From Myroides odoratus DSM 2801 (GTDB lineage: Bacteria; Bacteroidota; Bacteroidia; Flavobacteriales; Flavobacteriaceae): a DNA stretch of 64,000 nucleotides. The notes below the pieces were generated by a model that saw only the letters and a program-made list of their open reading frames with translations, was not told where the DNA came from and did no database searches. Shown here in pieces: positions 1 to 8,447 of this stretch; position 1 is the stretch's first letter, and the number at the start of each line of letters is the position of its first letter. The DNA lies in assembly GCF_000243275.1 (NCBI RefSeq), contig NZ_CM001437.1, positions 3,159,192 through 3,223,191 of the forward strand. The letters run 5' to 3'. The position numbers and the translations under genes are program-made.

Positions 1-2256
1 AATGAGGCTGGTGTAGAAGTGGTGATTGACGTAACAACCGAGGTGACGAATAACTTTGAGGAAATCATCAACAGAACGGAAGTTCAAGAGGTTTTAAATC
101 AATATATTACAGAGAATGGCGGTAACATTCATTACGATGGTGGTTCATTTACCTATTTAGATGAGAATGGGAATACAGTTACCATGGATATGACTACGAT
201 TATTCAAGGTAGTGAAACAGTTACGACCTTAGTAAAAGATCCTTTAAACAATGGAAAATACATCTACACCAATGAGGCTGGTGTAGAAGTGGTGATTGAT
301 GTAACAACGGAGGTGACGAACAATTTTGAAGAAATCATCAACAGAACGGAAGTTCAAGAGGTTTTAAATCAATACATCACAGAGAATGGCGGTAACATTC
401 ATTACGATGGCGGTTCATTTACCTATCTAGATGAGAATGGGAATACGGTTACCATGGATATGACCACGATTGTTCAAGGCAGTGAAACAGTTACTACGAT
501 TGTCAAAGACCCATCAGGTACTTATACGTACACGAATGAGGCAGGTGTAGCGATGGTGATTGACGTACAGGCAGATGTTGTCAATAACTTCGAAGAAATC
601 ATTAATAAAACAGAAGTTCAAGAACTATTGACACAAGTGATCAATAACAACGGAGGTAATGTTCACTTTGATGAAGGAGGCTTTACCTATACAGATGAAA
701 ATGGTGCTTCTCAAACGGTTGATTTAACTACGATTGTTCAAGGCAGTGAAACAGTTACTACGATTGTCAAAGACCCATCAGGTACTTATACGTACACGAA
801 TGAGGCAGGTGTAGCGATGGTGATTGACGTACAGGCAGATGTTGTCAATAACTTCGAAGAAATCATTAATAAAACAGAAGTTCAAGAACTATTGACACAA
901 GTGATCAATAACAACGGAGGTAATGTTCACTTTGATGAAGGAGGTTTTACCTATACAGATGAAAACGGTGCTTCTCAAACGGTTGATTTAACTACGATTG
1001 TTCAAGGCAGTGAAACAGTTACTACGATTGTCAAAGACCCATCAGGTACTTATACATACACGAATGAGGCAGGTGTAGCGATGGTGATTGACGTACAGGC
1101 AGATGTTGTCAATAATTTTGAAGAGATTATCAATAAAACAGAAGTTCAAGAGTTGTTGACACAAGTGATCAATAACAATGGAGGTAATGTTCACTTTGAT
1201 GAAGGAGGCTTTACCTATACAGATGAAAATGGTGCTTCTCAAACGGTTGATTTAACTACGATTGTTCAAGGCAGTGAAACAGTTACTACGATTGTCAAAG
1301 ACCCATCAGGTACTTATACCTACACGAATGAGGCTGGTGTAGCGGTGGTGATTGACGTACAGGCCGATGTTGTCAATAACTTCGAAGAGATCATTAATAA
1401 AACAGAAGTTCAAGAGTTGTTGACACAAGTGATCAATAACAACGGAGGTAATGTTCATTTTGATGAAGGAGGTTTTACCTATACAGATGAAAACGGTGCT
1501 TCTCAAACGGTTGATTTAACTACGATTGTTCAAGGCAGTGAAACAGTAACTACGATTGTCAAAGACCCATCAGGTACTTATACATACACGAATGAGGCTG
1601 GTGTAGCGATGGTGATTGATGTACAGGCCGATGTTGTCAATAACTTCGAAGAAATCATTAATAAAACAGAAGTTCAAGAGTTGTTGACACAAGTAGTAAA
1701 CAATGTTGGTGGAAATATGACGTACGATGGTACTGGTTTTACGTATACAGATGGAAATGGTGATACTGTTGCGATGGATATGTCAACCTTTGTTCAAGGA
1801 AACGAAACAACCACCACTTTAGTAAAAGACGCTTCAGATAACGGGAAATATACCTATACCAACGAGACTAATACAACTGTAGAACTAGATATTCCTACAG
1901 ACGTGATTAATAATTTTGAAACTATTGTTGCTGATGCTAATGTAGGAAATTTACTGCAACAGTTGGTGGTTAAATCAAATACTCTTGTAGAAACAGCGGT
2001 AAACTACGTTGTATTAGATGTAGATACTACTATAATAGTAGATGCAGAAGCAGCAGATGTGACAATAACCTTACCAGCAGCTACCTCTGAGAATAAAGGA
2101 CGAATGATTACAATTCGAAAAATAGATGAATCAGATAATGCAGTCAATTTTAGTCAGCAAATTAAAACAAGTAAAACAGAAGGCTTTACTTCTATAAATT
2201 TTGGTATTACTGTAAATATTCAAAGTAATGGAAGTGTTTGGTATATGATTAATTAA
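1..2256 (+). CDS. C-terminal part of a giant tandem-repeat surface/adhesin-like protein (5' truncated)
   Basis: The frame is open from base 1, so the true start lies outside the window and at least 751 residues are visible. Seven repeat units of 88-90 residues follow each other (first complete unit begins at base 22), each running VIDV..NNFEEIIN.TEVQE, then GGN, then FTY.DENG, then QGSETVTT, then YTNEAGV. Two early units are one subtype, four central units are nearly identical, and the seventh is diverged. After base 1882 the repeat breaks down into a unique domain of about 125 residues ending WYMIN. No T9SS sorting motif, membrane anchor or coiled coil is visible. Such near-identical repeat stalks are typical of cell-surface or secreted adhesins; that role is inferred. 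The next gene begins 46 bases downstream on the same strand. I cannot assign a named family. Confidence 0.75.
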   Translation, partial: NEAGVEVVIDVTTEVTNNFEEIINRTEVQEVLNQYITENGGNIHYDGGSFTYLDENGNTVTMDMTTIIQGSETVTTLVKDPLNNGKYIYTNEAGVEVVIDVTTEVTNNFEEIINRTEVQEVLNQYITENGGNIHYDGGSFTYLDENGNTVTMDMTTIVQGSETVTTIVKDPSGTYTYTNEAGVAMVIDVQADVVNNFEEIINKTEVQELLTQVINNNGGNVHFDEGGFTYTDENGASQTVDLTTIVQGSETVTTIVKDPSGTYTYTNEAGVAMVIDVQADVVNNFEEIINKTEVQELLTQVINNNGGNVHFDEGGFTYTDENGASQTVDLTTIVQGSETVTTIVKDPSGTYTYTNEAGVAMVIDVQADVVNNFEEIINKTEVQELLTQVINNNGGNVHFDEGGFTYTDENGASQTVDLTTIVQGSETVTTIVKDPSGTYTYTNEAGVAVVIDVQADVVNNFEEIINKTEVQELLTQVINNNGGNVHFDEGGFTYTDENGASQTVDLTTIVQGSETVTTIVKDPSGTYTYTNEAGVAMVIDVQADVVNNFEEIINKTEVQELLTQVVNNVGGNMTYDGTGFTYTDGNGDTVAMDMSTFVQGNETTTTLVKDASDNGKYTYTNETNTTVELDIPTDVINNFETIVADANVGNLLQQLVVKSNTLVETAVNYVVLDVDTTIIVDAEAADVTITLPAATSENKGRMITIRKIDESDNAVNFSQQIKTSKTEGFTSINFGITVNIQSNGSVWYMIN
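22..1881 (+). repeat. Tandem 264-bp coding repeat (7 units, first and last 270 bp)
   Basis: Units start at 22, 292, 556, 820, 1084, 1348 and 1612. The spacing is exactly 264 bp except for the first and last units, which carry two extra codons before the YTNE segment. The four central units differ from one another at only a few, mostly silent, positions. This points to recent expansion or gene conversion, and copy number probably varies between strains. Confidence 0.93.
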
Positions 2257-2302
2257 TAAGTTTTTTGAATTTTAATAAAGTTTGTGTGAAAAAATAAAAG
2301 TT

Positions 2303-3193
2303 ATGAATAAAGAAGTGAAAAAAATAATAGTTATACTATTATTCGGATTAGGGACGACATACTTTGCTCAGGCGCAAATAGCCACTCAAAAAATAGGGCA
2401 AAATCCGATGAACATGCATGCTTCAGCGGTACTAGAAGTAGAACATAATCGCAAGGGAGTTTTGTTTCCCCGAGTAGCTTTAACTGGTTTGGAAGATAGA
2501 ACAACTATAGCGTCACCAGCGAATGCACTGACTGTATTTAATACTGCCAAAGCAGGAACAGCCCCCAATGAGGTGACTGCAGGATACTATTACTGGAATG
2601 CTACAGGAAGCAAATGGGTGAAGCTACTAAGTCAGGAAGATGTTGTGGCTAGTGATACTGGTGGTCCTTGGAATAAACAAGGAACAACAACTTCAGCTAC
2701 TTTGAATACCGAGGATATCTATCAAATGGGAAGCCTCGCAATTGGAGCAACTACGATATTACCCGTAGTAATTGGTACAACTAGTATACAGCCTAAGTTG
2801 CATATTGAAGGAGATGTATCTACTACGGGAAAATACTATACGACCAATAGTATGTATGCGGATTATGTATTTGAGAAATATTTTAATGGTAGTTCAACTA
2901 TTAATGAAGCGTATGAATTTAAATCATTGGCTGATGTAAAGGATTTCGTTAAGAAAAATAATCACTTACCAGGAGTTACTCCTATCGGTGATTTAACGAA
3001 AACAACAACAGGTTATACGTTTGATATGACAGAGTTAGCGATTCAAAGTTTAGAAAAAATAGAAGAATTGTATTTGCATGTAATTGAGCAGGAGGAAGAA
3101 CTAGGGCAGCAGCGAACTGAAATAGTATTTTTAAAGAAAGAAATGGACGAAACAAAAGAGCGCTTGGAAAAATTAGAAGCAGTGAAAAAATAA
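2303..3193 (+). CDS. Secreted protein with tail-fibre/S74-like C-terminal region and coiled-coil end
   Basis: The ATG at 2303 gives a clean signal peptide (MNKEVKKIIVILLFGLGTTY, then AQAQ); a TTG at 2282 would add seven residues in front and is less likely. The mature protein opens with the QIATQKIGQNPMNMHASAVLEV type of segment found in many Bacteroidota secreted proteins. Residues about 190-250 carry the ADYVFEKYF..LADVKDFVKKNNHLPG block that precedes the C-terminal region of tail-fibre/endosialidase-chaperone-like proteins in this phylum. The last ~45 residues (EELYLHVIEQEEELGQQRTE onward) are strongly coiled-coil and probably trimerise. It follows the repeat protein at 46 bp, so the two may form one surface structure (inference). 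Length is 296 residues. Family assignment is by pattern only. Confidence 0.75.
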   Translation: MNKEVKKIIVILLFGLGTTYFAQAQIATQKIGQNPMNMHASAVLEVEHNRKGVLFPRVALTGLEDRTTIASPANALTVFNTAKAGTAPNEVTAGYYYWNATGSKWVKLLSQEDVVASDTGGPWNKQGTTTSATLNTEDIYQMGSLAIGATTILPVVIGTTSIQPKLHIEGDVSTTGKYYTTNSMYADYVFEKYFNGSSTINEAYEFKSLADVKDFVKKNNHLPGVTPIGDLTKTTTGYTFDMTELAIQSLEKIEELYLHVIEQEEELGQQRTEIVFLKKEMDETKERLEKLEAVKK

Positions 3194-3697
3194 GAATTTG
3201 AAATTAGTTCCAATACACCATAGGATAGGTTTATTGGAGAAGAGTAAGGGTATACTTGCTTGTTTCTCTTGTAGTTGTTTTTAACTCTTTTTAGGTGAAA
3301 TGGAATCCATGTCTTTGGAAAAGAATCATGGTAATGGTATGACTGAAAGAGTAGGAGATGACACTTTAGAGATAATACAAAGAGAATAAAGGAAATAGTA
3401 CCCTTACTATTTGAAGATGAAAGGTACAATTGCTCTATATCTAAATTTAGGTATAGGGCAATTGACATATAATATTCTTGGGAATACCTTATGTTTTTTT
3501 AAGAAAAAACAAAGCAAAAAGACAGACGATATTACTTCATATAGATTCACTTTTTAGCTAAGATCTTTTCTACTGTTGAATCAAAAATGCACTAGAATGA
3601 CTCAATTAGTAGTAGGCTTGTCGGGATAAAATAAAAAAGCGTAACTTTTGATTATAAAATTTCCTTTTATCTATTTTAATCCTGATGAAATAAGAAT
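3194..3697. other. Intergenic, no convincing gene
   Basis: About 500 bp of A/T-rich sequence between the surface-protein gene and the argS promoter. The only long open frame is antisense, runs into the 3' end of the upstream gene and has no recognisable features. The one clear structure is the inverted repeat at 3427-3464. Confidence 0.6.
3427..3464. terminator. Long inverted repeat, possible terminator or structured RNA
   Basis: CAATTGCTCTATA and TATAGGGCAATTG pair over 13 positions (one G-U if transcribed), and the 12-nt centre is itself near-palindromic (CTAAATTTAG). There is no T-run directly after it, so it may equally be a protein-binding site. Confidence 0.35.
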
Positions 3698-3705
3698 TAT
3701 CTTTG
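3698..3705 (+). promoter_or_regulatory. argS promoter, -7 box
   Basis: TATCTTTG matches the flavobacterial TAnnTTTG box and lies 20 bp before the argS ATG. No clear TTG -33 box is present at the expected distance. Confidence 0.5.
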
Positions 3706-3725
3706 CCTATTAAATTTTGTTAACG

Positions 3726-5501
3726 ATGTTGAATCAGATTTTAACTCCTCAGATTATAAAAGCAGCCCAAGAGCTGTATGATGTAGTACTTGATAAAGTA
3801 GAATATCAAGTTACTCGAAAAGAATTTGAAGGAGATATTACAGTTGTTATTTTCCCATTTTTAAAACAGATTAAAGGTAATCCTATAGAAATAGGAACCA
3901 AAATTGGTGAATATTTAGTTGAAAACACAGCTGAAATAGAACGGTTTAATGTCGTAAAAGGATTTTTAAATTTAGTTGTTTCTGATGCGTATTATTTATC
4001 TTCATTCACTTCAATGTATGGAGAAGCACATTTTGGATACCAAACACCAGAAGCAGAGGACAAAGCAGTATTGGTTGAATATTCTTCGCCTAATACAAAT
4101 AAACCTTTACACTTAGGACACGTTCGAAATAATTTACTTGGTTTTTCTGTAGCTGAAATTTTAAAAGCTTCAGGAAAGAAAGTGTATAAAACACAAATTA
4201 TCAACGATAGAGGAATCCATATTTGTAAGTCCATGTTGGCTTGGCAAAAATTTGGTCAGGGTGAAACACCTGAATCAACGGGATTAAAAGGAGACAAGCT
4301 AGTTGGAAATTACTATGTGAAATTCGATATCGAGTATAAGAGTCAAATCAAAGATTTGATGGCGAATGGGATGACGGAAGATCAAGCGAAAGCTGAAGCA
4401 CCAATCATCAAAGAAGCCAAACAAATGCTGTTGGATTGGGAAGCAGGTAAACCAGAAGTCATTGAGTTATGGAAAAAGATGAACCAATGGGTGTATGATG
4501 GTTTTGCCGTTTCTTATGCAAACTTAGGCATTGATTTCGATAAGAATTATTACGAAAGCAATACTTATTTATTAGGTAAAGATGTCGTTGAGGATGGATT
4601 AGCTCGTGGTGTATTCTTCAAAAAAGAAGATAATTCTGTATGGATTGACCTAACCGATGAAGGACTAGATGAAAAATTAGTACTTCGTGGTGATGGAACT
4701 TCCGTTTATATGACGCAAGATATTGGAACAGCAATTCAACGTGTAAAAGATTTTCCAGATATTGGAGGAATGGTTTATACCGTTGGAAATGAGCAAGATT
4801 ATCACTTCAAAGTATTGTTCTTAATCTTAAAACGCTTAGGTTTTGATTGGGCAGATAGCCTGTATCATTTATCTTACGGTATGGTAGATTTACCTTCAGG
4901 AAAAATGAAGAGTAGAGAAGGTACGGTTGTAGATGCAGATGAATTAATGGAAGAGATGACAAGTACAGCCCGTACAATTTCTGAAGATTTAGGTAAGCTA
5001 GAAGGATACTCAGAAGAAGAGAAAGAAACGCTATATAAAACCATCGGTTTAGGAGCGCTTAAATATTATATTTTAAAGGTCGATCCGAAGAAACGTATCT
5101 TGTTTAACCCAGAAGAATCTGTAGATTTTGCTGGAAATACAGGACCATTTATTCAATATGCCTATGCGCGTATTCAATCGATTTTGCGTAGAGCTGATTT
5201 TGATCTTTCAGTGGTTTCTCCTGCTATTGCATTAGATCCAAAAGAAAAGGAAATAATCAAATTATTGGAGGATTTCCCTGAAGTAATTCAAAATGCAGCA
5301 AAATCACATAGTCCAGCATTAGTAGCGAACTATGTATATGACTTGGTAAAAGAATACAATTCTTTCTACCAATCGGTTTCTATTCTTGGAGAAGAAGACC
5401 TAACGTTGAAAACGTTTAGAGTACAATTATCTCAAAAAGTTGGTTTGGTGATCCAAGACGCATTCTCTTTATTGGGAATCGCGGTACCAAATCGTATGTA
5501 A
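3726..5501 (+). CDS. argS: Arginyl-tRNA synthetase
   Basis: Class I aminoacyl-tRNA synthetase that charges tRNA-Arg with arginine in the cytosol, 591 residues, usual length for the family. The HIGH signature appears as HLGH near residue 129 (context NKPLHLGHVRNN). A KMSKS-like loop appears as KMKSREG near residue 393. The anticodon-binding DALR-type domain forms the C-terminal ~120 residues (NTGPFIQYAYARIQSILRRA onward). The ATG at 3726 is preferred over a TTG at 3717 because the promoter box at 3698-3705 leaves room for it. The O-acetylation operon follows after only 11 bp, so read-through from argS may feed it. Confidence 0.97.
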   Translation: MLNQILTPQIIKAAQELYDVVLDKVEYQVTRKEFEGDITVVIFPFLKQIKGNPIEIGTKIGEYLVENTAEIERFNVVKGFLNLVVSDAYYLSSFTSMYGEAHFGYQTPEAEDKAVLVEYSSPNTNKPLHLGHVRNNLLGFSVAEILKASGKKVYKTQIINDRGIHICKSMLAWQKFGQGETPESTGLKGDKLVGNYYVKFDIEYKSQIKDLMANGMTEDQAKAEAPIIKEAKQMLLDWEAGKPEVIELWKKMNQWVYDGFAVSYANLGIDFDKNYYESNTYLLGKDVVEDGLARGVFFKKEDNSVWIDLTDEGLDEKLVLRGDGTSVYMTQDIGTAIQRVKDFPDIGGMVYTVGNEQDYHFKVLFLILKRLGFDWADSLYHLSYGMVDLPSGKMKSREGTVVDADELMEEMTSTARTISEDLGKLEGYSEEEKETLYKTIGLGALKYYILKVDPKKRILFNPEESVDFAGNTGPFIQYAYARIQSILRRADFDLSVVSPAIALDPKEKEIIKLLEDFPEVIQNAAKSHSPALVANYVYDLVKEYNSFYQSVSILGEEDLTLKTFRVQLSQKVGLVIQDAFSLLGIAVPNRM

Positions 5502-5512
5502 TTAAGTTCTTT

Positions 5513-7018
5513 GTGAAAGTAGTAAAATCATACATGATACAGTCATTAGCCATTGTTATATTGGCTAGTGGCTTTTTTTTATTCTTTAAGGCAAATTTGC
5601 CACGAAAGATTTTTTCAGAAGAAAAACCTGCAACAACAAATGTTGTTATTGACAGCTTGTTGCTGGAGGCAATTGAGGAAGAAAAAATAGCAGAAAAAGA
5701 AGAAAAAACAACCACAACGGATACTGATCAAGAAGAAGGAGCCGTATTGGTTATCCAAGAAGAAGATTTGTTTTCGAATGAAGGCGAAGCAAGTTTCAAA
5801 GGAATGGTATTCCTAGACTATTTCTTTAGTCGTTTGTACCAAGTAGAAAGTCAAAATCAAGGACGTGCGCGCATCGCTTATTATGGAGATTCCATGACAG
5901 ACGGGGATATGATTGTACAAGACTTGAGAAAGAATTACCAAGATAAATACGGTGGTTCTGGGGTTGGTTTTATACAAATTACATCCGAATCCGCTCAGTC
6001 TAGAGGGTCAGTAACCCACAAATATTCTCCAAACTGGAAAGTACAATCGTATTTGAATGTGAAAAATCCACGCAAACCTTTTGGTATTGGCGGACAAGTG
6101 TTTTTCATAAAAGATACGATAAAACCTACATGGGTAAGCTATCAAGCAGGGAATATTCGAAATATGACTACTTTGAATAATCCGACCTTGTATTACGGTC
6201 GATCAACGAATACCGAAGGTACTGTTGAAGTGATTATGCAAAAAGATACACTTAGAAAATCATTACAAGCAGTTGCAGCTTTGAATAAATTGAAATTGAC
6301 AGGTGGAGGTTCAATCAAACAACTGAAATTACAATTCCTTCACGCAGATTCAATTCCTTTGTATGGAATAGATGTGAGTAGTCCAACAGGTGTACAAGTG
6401 GATAATTTCTCAAGCCGTGGAAACTCTGGATTACCTTTGTCTTTATTCAATGTATCAGTCATGCAAAAATTCCAAAAAGAATTGGATTATAGTTTGATTA
6501 TCTTACATTATGGAACCAATGTATTGAATTATGGTTCTTATAATTACAGCTGGTATACCAAACAGATGAATAAAGTCGTTAGTCATTTAAGACAATGTTT
6601 TCCAAAGGCTTCCATTTTAGTTATTTCTACCGCAGATAAAGCGACAAAGTATAATTTAACGATGGAAACGGATTCAGCTGTAACGCCATTGATGCGTGCA
6701 CAACGCAAGTATGCCATGGAGTCTAAAACAGGATTCTTCAATTTATATGAAGCCATGGGCGGTAAAGGTTCGATGGTGCAGTGGGTAGAAGAGTCGCCTG
6801 CAAAAGCGAATAAAGATTATACACACTTCAATTTTAGAGGTGCGCAAACGGTATCTACTCTAATTTTTAAGCAGTTAGAAGAAGGTTATGCTGCTTATAA
6901 AAAAGAAAAAGGAGGAGAGCCCGTACAACGAAGAGGAGTTAAAGAAAAAGAAGATTCCTTACAAAAAAAGAAAGTTCAAAAAGAAATAGATACGGTGTCC
7001 AATGATGAAATGGAGTAA
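5513..7018 (+). CDS. Membrane-anchored SGNH/GDSL-family protein (probable O-acetyl transfer or esterase)
   Basis: Starts with GTG at 5513, giving a signal anchor (KVVKSYMIQSLAIVILASGF); an ATG at 5534 would remove the positively charged flank. After an acidic, Glu/Lys-rich linker comes an SGNH fold: block I as YYGDSMTDGD (Ser near residue 127), a HYGTN block near residue 332, and the catalytic DxxH pair as DYTHF (His about 438). A ~200-residue insertion between blocks I and III is compatible with a jelly-roll carbohydrate-binding insert as in PatB/Ape-type proteins (inference). The C-terminal ~50 residues are highly charged. The 3' end overlaps the next SGNH gene by 17 bp and an MBOAT gene follows, so it probably works in O-acetylating (or deacetylating) an envelope glycan. 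Confidence 0.75.
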   Translation: MKVVKSYMIQSLAIVILASGFFLFFKANLPRKIFSEEKPATTNVVIDSLLLEAIEEEKIAEKEEKTTTTDTDQEEGAVLVIQEEDLFSNEGEASFKGMVFLDYFFSRLYQVESQNQGRARIAYYGDSMTDGDMIVQDLRKNYQDKYGGSGVGFIQITSESAQSRGSVTHKYSPNWKVQSYLNVKNPRKPFGIGGQVFFIKDTIKPTWVSYQAGNIRNMTTLNNPTLYYGRSTNTEGTVEVIMQKDTLRKSLQAVAALNKLKLTGGGSIKQLKLQFLHADSIPLYGIDVSSPTGVQVDNFSSRGNSGLPLSLFNVSVMQKFQKELDYSLIILHYGTNVLNYGSYNYSWYTKQMNKVVSHLRQCFPKASILVISTADKATKYNLTMETDSAVTPLMRAQRKYAMESKTGFFNLYEAMGGKGSMVQWVEESPAKANKDYTHFNFRGAQTVSTLIFKQLEEGYAAYKKEKGGEPVQRRGVKEKEDSLQKKKVQKEIDTVSNDEME

Positions 7019-8447
7019 AATTGTGGTGGCTCTGCTGCTAGTAAATACTAGTGTTTGGGCGCAAGAACAACCCAAAGATCAAACGATTCTAGATGCAGCT
7101 AGTGTACAAGATACGCTAAATGAGCCCTATAAAAATATGATTTATTACCCAGAGCAATTGAAGCACTTTTTCACAAGCTTGAAAGAATTAAGCGAAGGTA
7201 AGAGAAAGAAAGTCAATATTGTTCACATTGGTGATTCGCATATTCAGGCTGATTTTTTTAGTGGTAGAGTGCGTAGTCTAATTCAAGAACAGTTTGGAAA
7301 TGGCGGATTGGGATTTACCTTTCCGTATCAATTGGCGCGTACAAATAGCAATAATTTTGTTCGTTATTCGAGTAATTCAGATTGGGAAAATAGAAGAAAT
7401 ATCTATCCCGTTAATGGTGCTAAAGTAGGGTTAAGTGGAATTGCCCTATCATCTACAGCTAAAGATGCCGTTATCAAAGTAGATCTGAGAGAGAGTAAAT
7501 TTGCTTTCACCAAAGTAAAACTATTTACTCCGAATAATGAGTTGACGTATCGTGTTGGAATTACAGATCGCGATGTGAATTTAACCAATACAACCGTAGC
7601 AAAAACGAGTTCACATAAAATTAAATCTGGAGAATCCTTATCGGGTATCGCGAAGAAGTATAGCACCACTGTTGCCCATTTGAAGCAGTTGAATAAATTA
7701 AAATCGACAAACATTCAAGCCGGGAAAACATTAGTTATTCCAACGAAAGAAGTAGAACGACCACAAATAGCCACTTCTATTTTTCAACCCGTGCATTACA
7801 GCAAGCAAAAAACGTGTTTTGCTTTTGATTTTCCCAATGCTACCGCTCAGTTTTACTTGTATAGTGAAGCGCAAAATACGTCCAATGATATCAATGGAAT
7901 TGTATTAGAAAATGATCAAGCAGGTATTGTATACCACACAATTGGTGTAAATGGCGCGCGTTATTCAGATTATAATAAATACCCTTTATTCTTTGATCAG
8001 TTAGAGGGATTAGAAGCGGATTTAGTGATTATTTCAATGGGAACTAACGAGGCTTTTGATAAAATAGATGGAGAGAGTTTTAAAACGGAAATTAATCGCT
8101 TTTTAAAAGAAGTGAAAAGCAAAAACCCACAAGCTTCTATTTTAGTTACATCGCCACCACCTAGTTATTTTTCAAAAGGAAACCCAAATACAGTAGCGAG
8201 TACCTTAGCCAATGAAATTATCATCAATGGGGTAGACCAAAAATACGCAATTTGGGATATGTACTATAATTTAGGAGGAACGTTGGGCTTGCCTTATTTA
8301 ATTGAGGAACAAATGTTGGCTAAAGATTTAGTACATTATACAATTAAAGGTTATGAATATACTGGAACCTTGTTTTATGAAGGACTGATGAAGGTATATC
8401 AGAATTATTATTCAACAGAAACAGAACAGACAAATGAGTCTATTTAA
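7002..8447 (+). CDS. Secreted SGNH-family protein with inserted LysM domain
   Basis: 481 residues with a signal peptide (WSKIVVALLLVNTSVWAQ). SGNH blocks: HIGDSHIQ with Ser near residue 79, MGTNEA near 346-351, and DLVH with catalytic His near 445, so the catalytic set looks complete. Inside the region between blocks I and III sits a LysM module at about residues 205-248 (HKIKSGESLSGIAKKYSTT, then LKQLNKL, IQAGKTLVIP). LysM modules bind GlcNAc-containing glycans such as peptidoglycan (established), so this protein probably acts on the cell wall. It overlaps the gene before (17 bp) and after (14 bp), indicating translational coupling with the MBOAT acyltransferase. Two tandem ATGs (7002, 7005) are both usable. 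Confidence 0.82.
   Translation: MMKWSKIVVALLLVNTSVWAQEQPKDQTILDAASVQDTLNEPYKNMIYYPEQLKHFFTSLKELSEGKRKKVNIVHIGDSHIQADFFSGRVRSLIQEQFGNGGLGFTFPYQLARTNSNNFVRYSSNSDWENRRNIYPVNGAKVGLSGIALSSTAKDAVIKVDLRESKFAFTKVKLFTPNNELTYRVGITDRDVNLTNTTVAKTSSHKIKSGESLSGIAKKYSTTVAHLKQLNKLKSTNIQAGKTLVIPTKEVERPQIATSIFQPVHYSKQKTCFAFDFPNATAQFYLYSEAQNTSNDINGIVLENDQAGIVYHTIGVNGARYSDYNKYPLFFDQLEGLEADLVIISMGTNEAFDKIDGESFKTEINRFLKEVKSKNPQASILVTSPPPSYFSKGNPNTVASTLANEIIINGVDQKYAIWDMYYNLGGTLGLPYLIEEQMLAKDLVHYTIKGYEYTGTLFYEGLMKVYQNYYSTETEQTNESI

Noticed and set aside
1042..1506. Two antisense 66-codon open frames inside the 264-bp repeats
   Set aside because: They repeat at exactly 264-bp spacing and simply mirror the coding repeat; no protein-like features.
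2303..3193. Prophage tail gene
   Set aside because: It has a signal peptide and no other phage genes nearby; such tail-fibre-like ends are common in secreted Bacteroidota proteins.
3043..3468. Antisense 141-codon open frame
   Set aside because: Overlaps the 3' end of the tail-fibre-like gene and the inverted repeat; composition is not protein-like.
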